64,000 nucleotides of DNA from an uncultured Aquimarina sp. (GTDB taxonomy: Bacteria; Bacteroidota; Bacteroidia; Flavobacteriales; Flavobacteriaceae). The stretch lies in the NCBI RefSeq assembly GCF_947496855.1, contig NZ_CANMED010000008.1, positions 1 through 64,000 of the forward strand, written 5' to 3'. Below the pieces are notes generated by a model, which ran no database searches, had not been told where the DNA came from, and saw nothing but the letters and a program-made list of their open reading frames with translations. A program made the translations under genes and the position numbers. Shown one piece after another: positions 62,617 through 64,000 of the stretch (the first letter of the stretch is position 1; each line of letters starts with the position of its first letter).

Positions 62617-64000
62617 TTATATTATAAATCTTCCTTTTCCATACAGACTGGCAATAAGTTGCATTGATTGATTAAAATCCGAAGGAACATTTACCCTTGC
62701 CCTTGGTCTACCTGCTTTTCTTGTATTCATTCTATTGATAAACGAATCCGGTTCAGATCCATTATAACTTGTGAAATTATCTCTTCTTCTCTCATCATTA
62801 ATAAACCGGGCCATTGTCTGTGAAATGTGAAAGTCTTGAAACACATCAAAATCCTCCATAGCCATAAGAATATTCCAACCTTCCGTATTAGGATAAAATT
62901 TACGATCTTTTGCTTCTCCGAAATCAGGTATTGCTATTGGGGAAATACCAAAACTCTTGGGATTAGCAGGACCCGGGCTCCAAGTATTTGCATTATTATC
63001 ATAGTCCATATACCCATAGTTTGCTGAAACTGATTTTGGATAACCACTATAATCAATGTTTTCTATTCCTTCTGTAGGAAATTCATCATGAAAACGAACA
63101 TCTACACTATACCATAGTACTTTATTATCAGGAGAACCAACATCGCCTACCGCAAATCTTTCCATATCATTATAGAATGCAGTATTCACTGCCGACTTAG
63201 CTGGTACAAGATTGGAGTCAGTAGCTTTTCCTCCAAGCCCATCATGAAGGAGATGCATTTTCACATAATTCCCTATTTCTCTTACCGATGCATCCACTTT
63301 TACTAGGTTATCATTTTTATCTTTAATTGTTTTTCCGCCCGAAACAATGAAGTTTTGTAAATTTCTCCATCCCCTTAGTGTTGCTCCATTATTTGCACTA
63401 GCATCTTCTCCTAGGGGCGTGTGACTAGGATCATTTGTTATATATTTAGCAAAAAACGACCGTCCTAAGCCATTGTCAAAAGTAGGGAGTTCAACAGGAG
63501 GTGTTACTACTTTTTTAGGTTCCTCTTGAACTTCTCTTTGAACATAATTATAATCCCACGTATCTCCTCCATCTGTTACAGAAGATATATCAATGACTGA
63601 GGCATGGTCTGTATTCACCTTATTTTTGATGCCTTCAGCTTCCTCTACAGTAACTTCTCCTTCATCCTGTTCTCTTCCACTTTCAGTTGCAATTTCTGCT
63701 AACGCCTCTCCAACTGGACCTGTAGGAGCTTCCTCTTCTTCAGATGATGGAGCACTTCTTCCCATCACTCTATCCAACAACGCCATACCAGTATCTACTG
63801 CTTTATTCACTAACCAAGTAAGCGCTTCATCTATTAATGCTCTTACCGAACCTATAATCTCTGCAATTCTAGCTCCTATTCCGCCTAATCCTACCTGATT
63901 GGCAAGGAATCCAATGACTACCGGCATAGATTGTCCCATTGTTCGTTCTAAGTAATCTGCAGCTGTAGCTACATTTCCTTGCGCTATATCCGCTACACCA
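62617..64000 (-). CDS. C-terminal part of an eCIS-core / polymorphic-toxin-like protein (5' end outside window)
   Basis: The frame is open to the window edge (upstream codons read AQGNVATAADYLERTMGQS), so the ATG at 63939 is internal and the protein continues. The visible N-terminal part (ADYLERTMGQSMPVVIGFLA...VGLGGIGARIAEIIGSVRAL) is the helix pattern following DUF4157/eCIS-core domains. After an acidic linker (about 70-110) comes a 290-residue C-terminal domain with VREIGNYVKMHLLHDGLGGKATDSNLVPAKSAVN, similar in layout to His-Me/DNA-RNA non-specific endonucleases (H..GG.....NL.P). Toxic nuclease activity is an inference. Confidence 0.72.
   Translation of the reverse strand, partial: GVADIAQGNVATAADYLERTMGQSMPVVIGFLANQVGLGGIGARIAEIIGSVRALIDEALTWLVNKAVDTGMALLDRVMGRSAPSSEEEEAPTGPVGEALAEIATESGREQDEGEVTVEEAEGIKNKVNTDHASVIDISSVTDGGDTWDYNYVQREVQEEPKKVVTPPVELPTFDNGLGRSFFAKYITNDPSHTPLGEDASANNGATLRGWRNLQNFIVSGGKTIKDKNDNLVKVDASVREIGNYVKMHLLHDGLGGKATDSNLVPAKSAVNTAFYNDMERFAVGDVGSPDNKVLWYSVDVRFHDEFPTEGIENIDYSGYPKSVSANYGYMDYDNNANTWSPGPANPKSFGISPIAIPDFGEAKDRKFYPNTEGWNILMAMEDFDVFQDFHISQTMARFINDERRRDNFTSYNGSEPDSFINRMNTRKAGRPRARVNVPSDFNQSMQLIASLYGKGRFII

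Noticed and set aside
62617..63939. ATG at 63939 as true start of the last gene
   Set aside because: The frame remains open to 64000 with protein-like sequence (GNVATAADYLERT), so the gene is truncated by the window.

Overview
The window comes from a low-GC marine-type Bacteroidetes, most likely a Flavobacteriaceae member near Aquimarina. This is an inference from AT-rich DNA, near absence of Shine-Dalgarno sites, TAnnTTTG-type -7 promoter elements, many short lipoboxes, TPR/HisKA_3 kinases, DUF4252, DUF5063, long VCBS/DUF11 adhesins and Haem_bd proteins. Most of it is ordinary chromosome; two accessory blocks stand out, at 46-53 kb and 58-64 kb.

Layout. 1-4049 (minus) is the N-terminal 1349 residues of a giant surface adhesin that runs off the left edge. 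4.8-8.6 kb holds an orphan double-glycine Cys-rich peptide gene, a NarL-type response regulator with its TPR-lipoprotein histidine kinase, and a tiny acidic lipoprotein. 9.8-10.5 kb is a LytTR regulator whose phosphoacceptor Asp is Glu. 11.4-14.7 kb has a sirtuin, a heme-binding protein and purB. 14.8-17.1 kb is an ECF sigma / anti-sigma-like / two DUF4252 operon, followed by an S41 peptidase lipoprotein. 18.8-28.2 kb is a cobalamin salvage and uptake locus: BtuB-like receptor behind a cobalamin riboswitch, cobU-cobT-(membrane protein)-cobS-cobC, a DUF71/COG2102 PP-loop ATPase and btuF-btuC-btuD. 28.3-35.1 kb is mixed housekeeping (rmuC, serine hydrolase, thioesterase, lipoproteins). 35.2-42.5 kb is the branched-chain amino-acid operon ilvD-ilvB-ilvN-ilvC-ilvA (minus), preceded by two tandem Ile/Val-rich leader peptides, each with its own terminator and a possible antiterminator. 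43.1-45.6 kb is a second two-component locus.

The most interesting block is 46.0-53.3 kb, a RiPP locus of the grasp-with-SPASM type. Six tandem genes encode 51-55-residue precursors with an almost invariant first 42 residues and a variable C-terminal tail. They are followed by an ATP-grasp ligase, an unrecognised 65-residue protein, a SPASM-type protein without a radical-SAM CxxxCxxC motif, and a C39-peptidase ABC exporter. Each precursor gene carries the same palindromic 5' element, and most are followed by a hairpin. The locus is bracketed by a 170-bp direct repeat of the 3' end of pxpC (about 98% identical), and a small terminal-inverted-repeat element abuts the right border. This suggests insertion at the 3' end of pxpC, although no integrase is visible.

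53.1-56.6 kb is 5-oxoprolinase pxpABC with an NRAMP-related transporter that lacks the usual metal ligands, followed by a DUF2891 lipoprotein. 58.1-64.0 kb (minus) looks like the edge of an extracellular contractile injection system (eCIS) locus: an AAA+ ATPase, a peptidoglycan-binding/CHAP-like amidase, a GH19/lysozyme-like candidate cargo protein, an ankyrin protein (possible immunity protein) and the C-terminal part of an eCIS-core-type protein with a candidate nuclease-like tail. Several families of palindromic intergenic repeats recur throughout. No tRNA, rRNA or CRISPR array was recognised.
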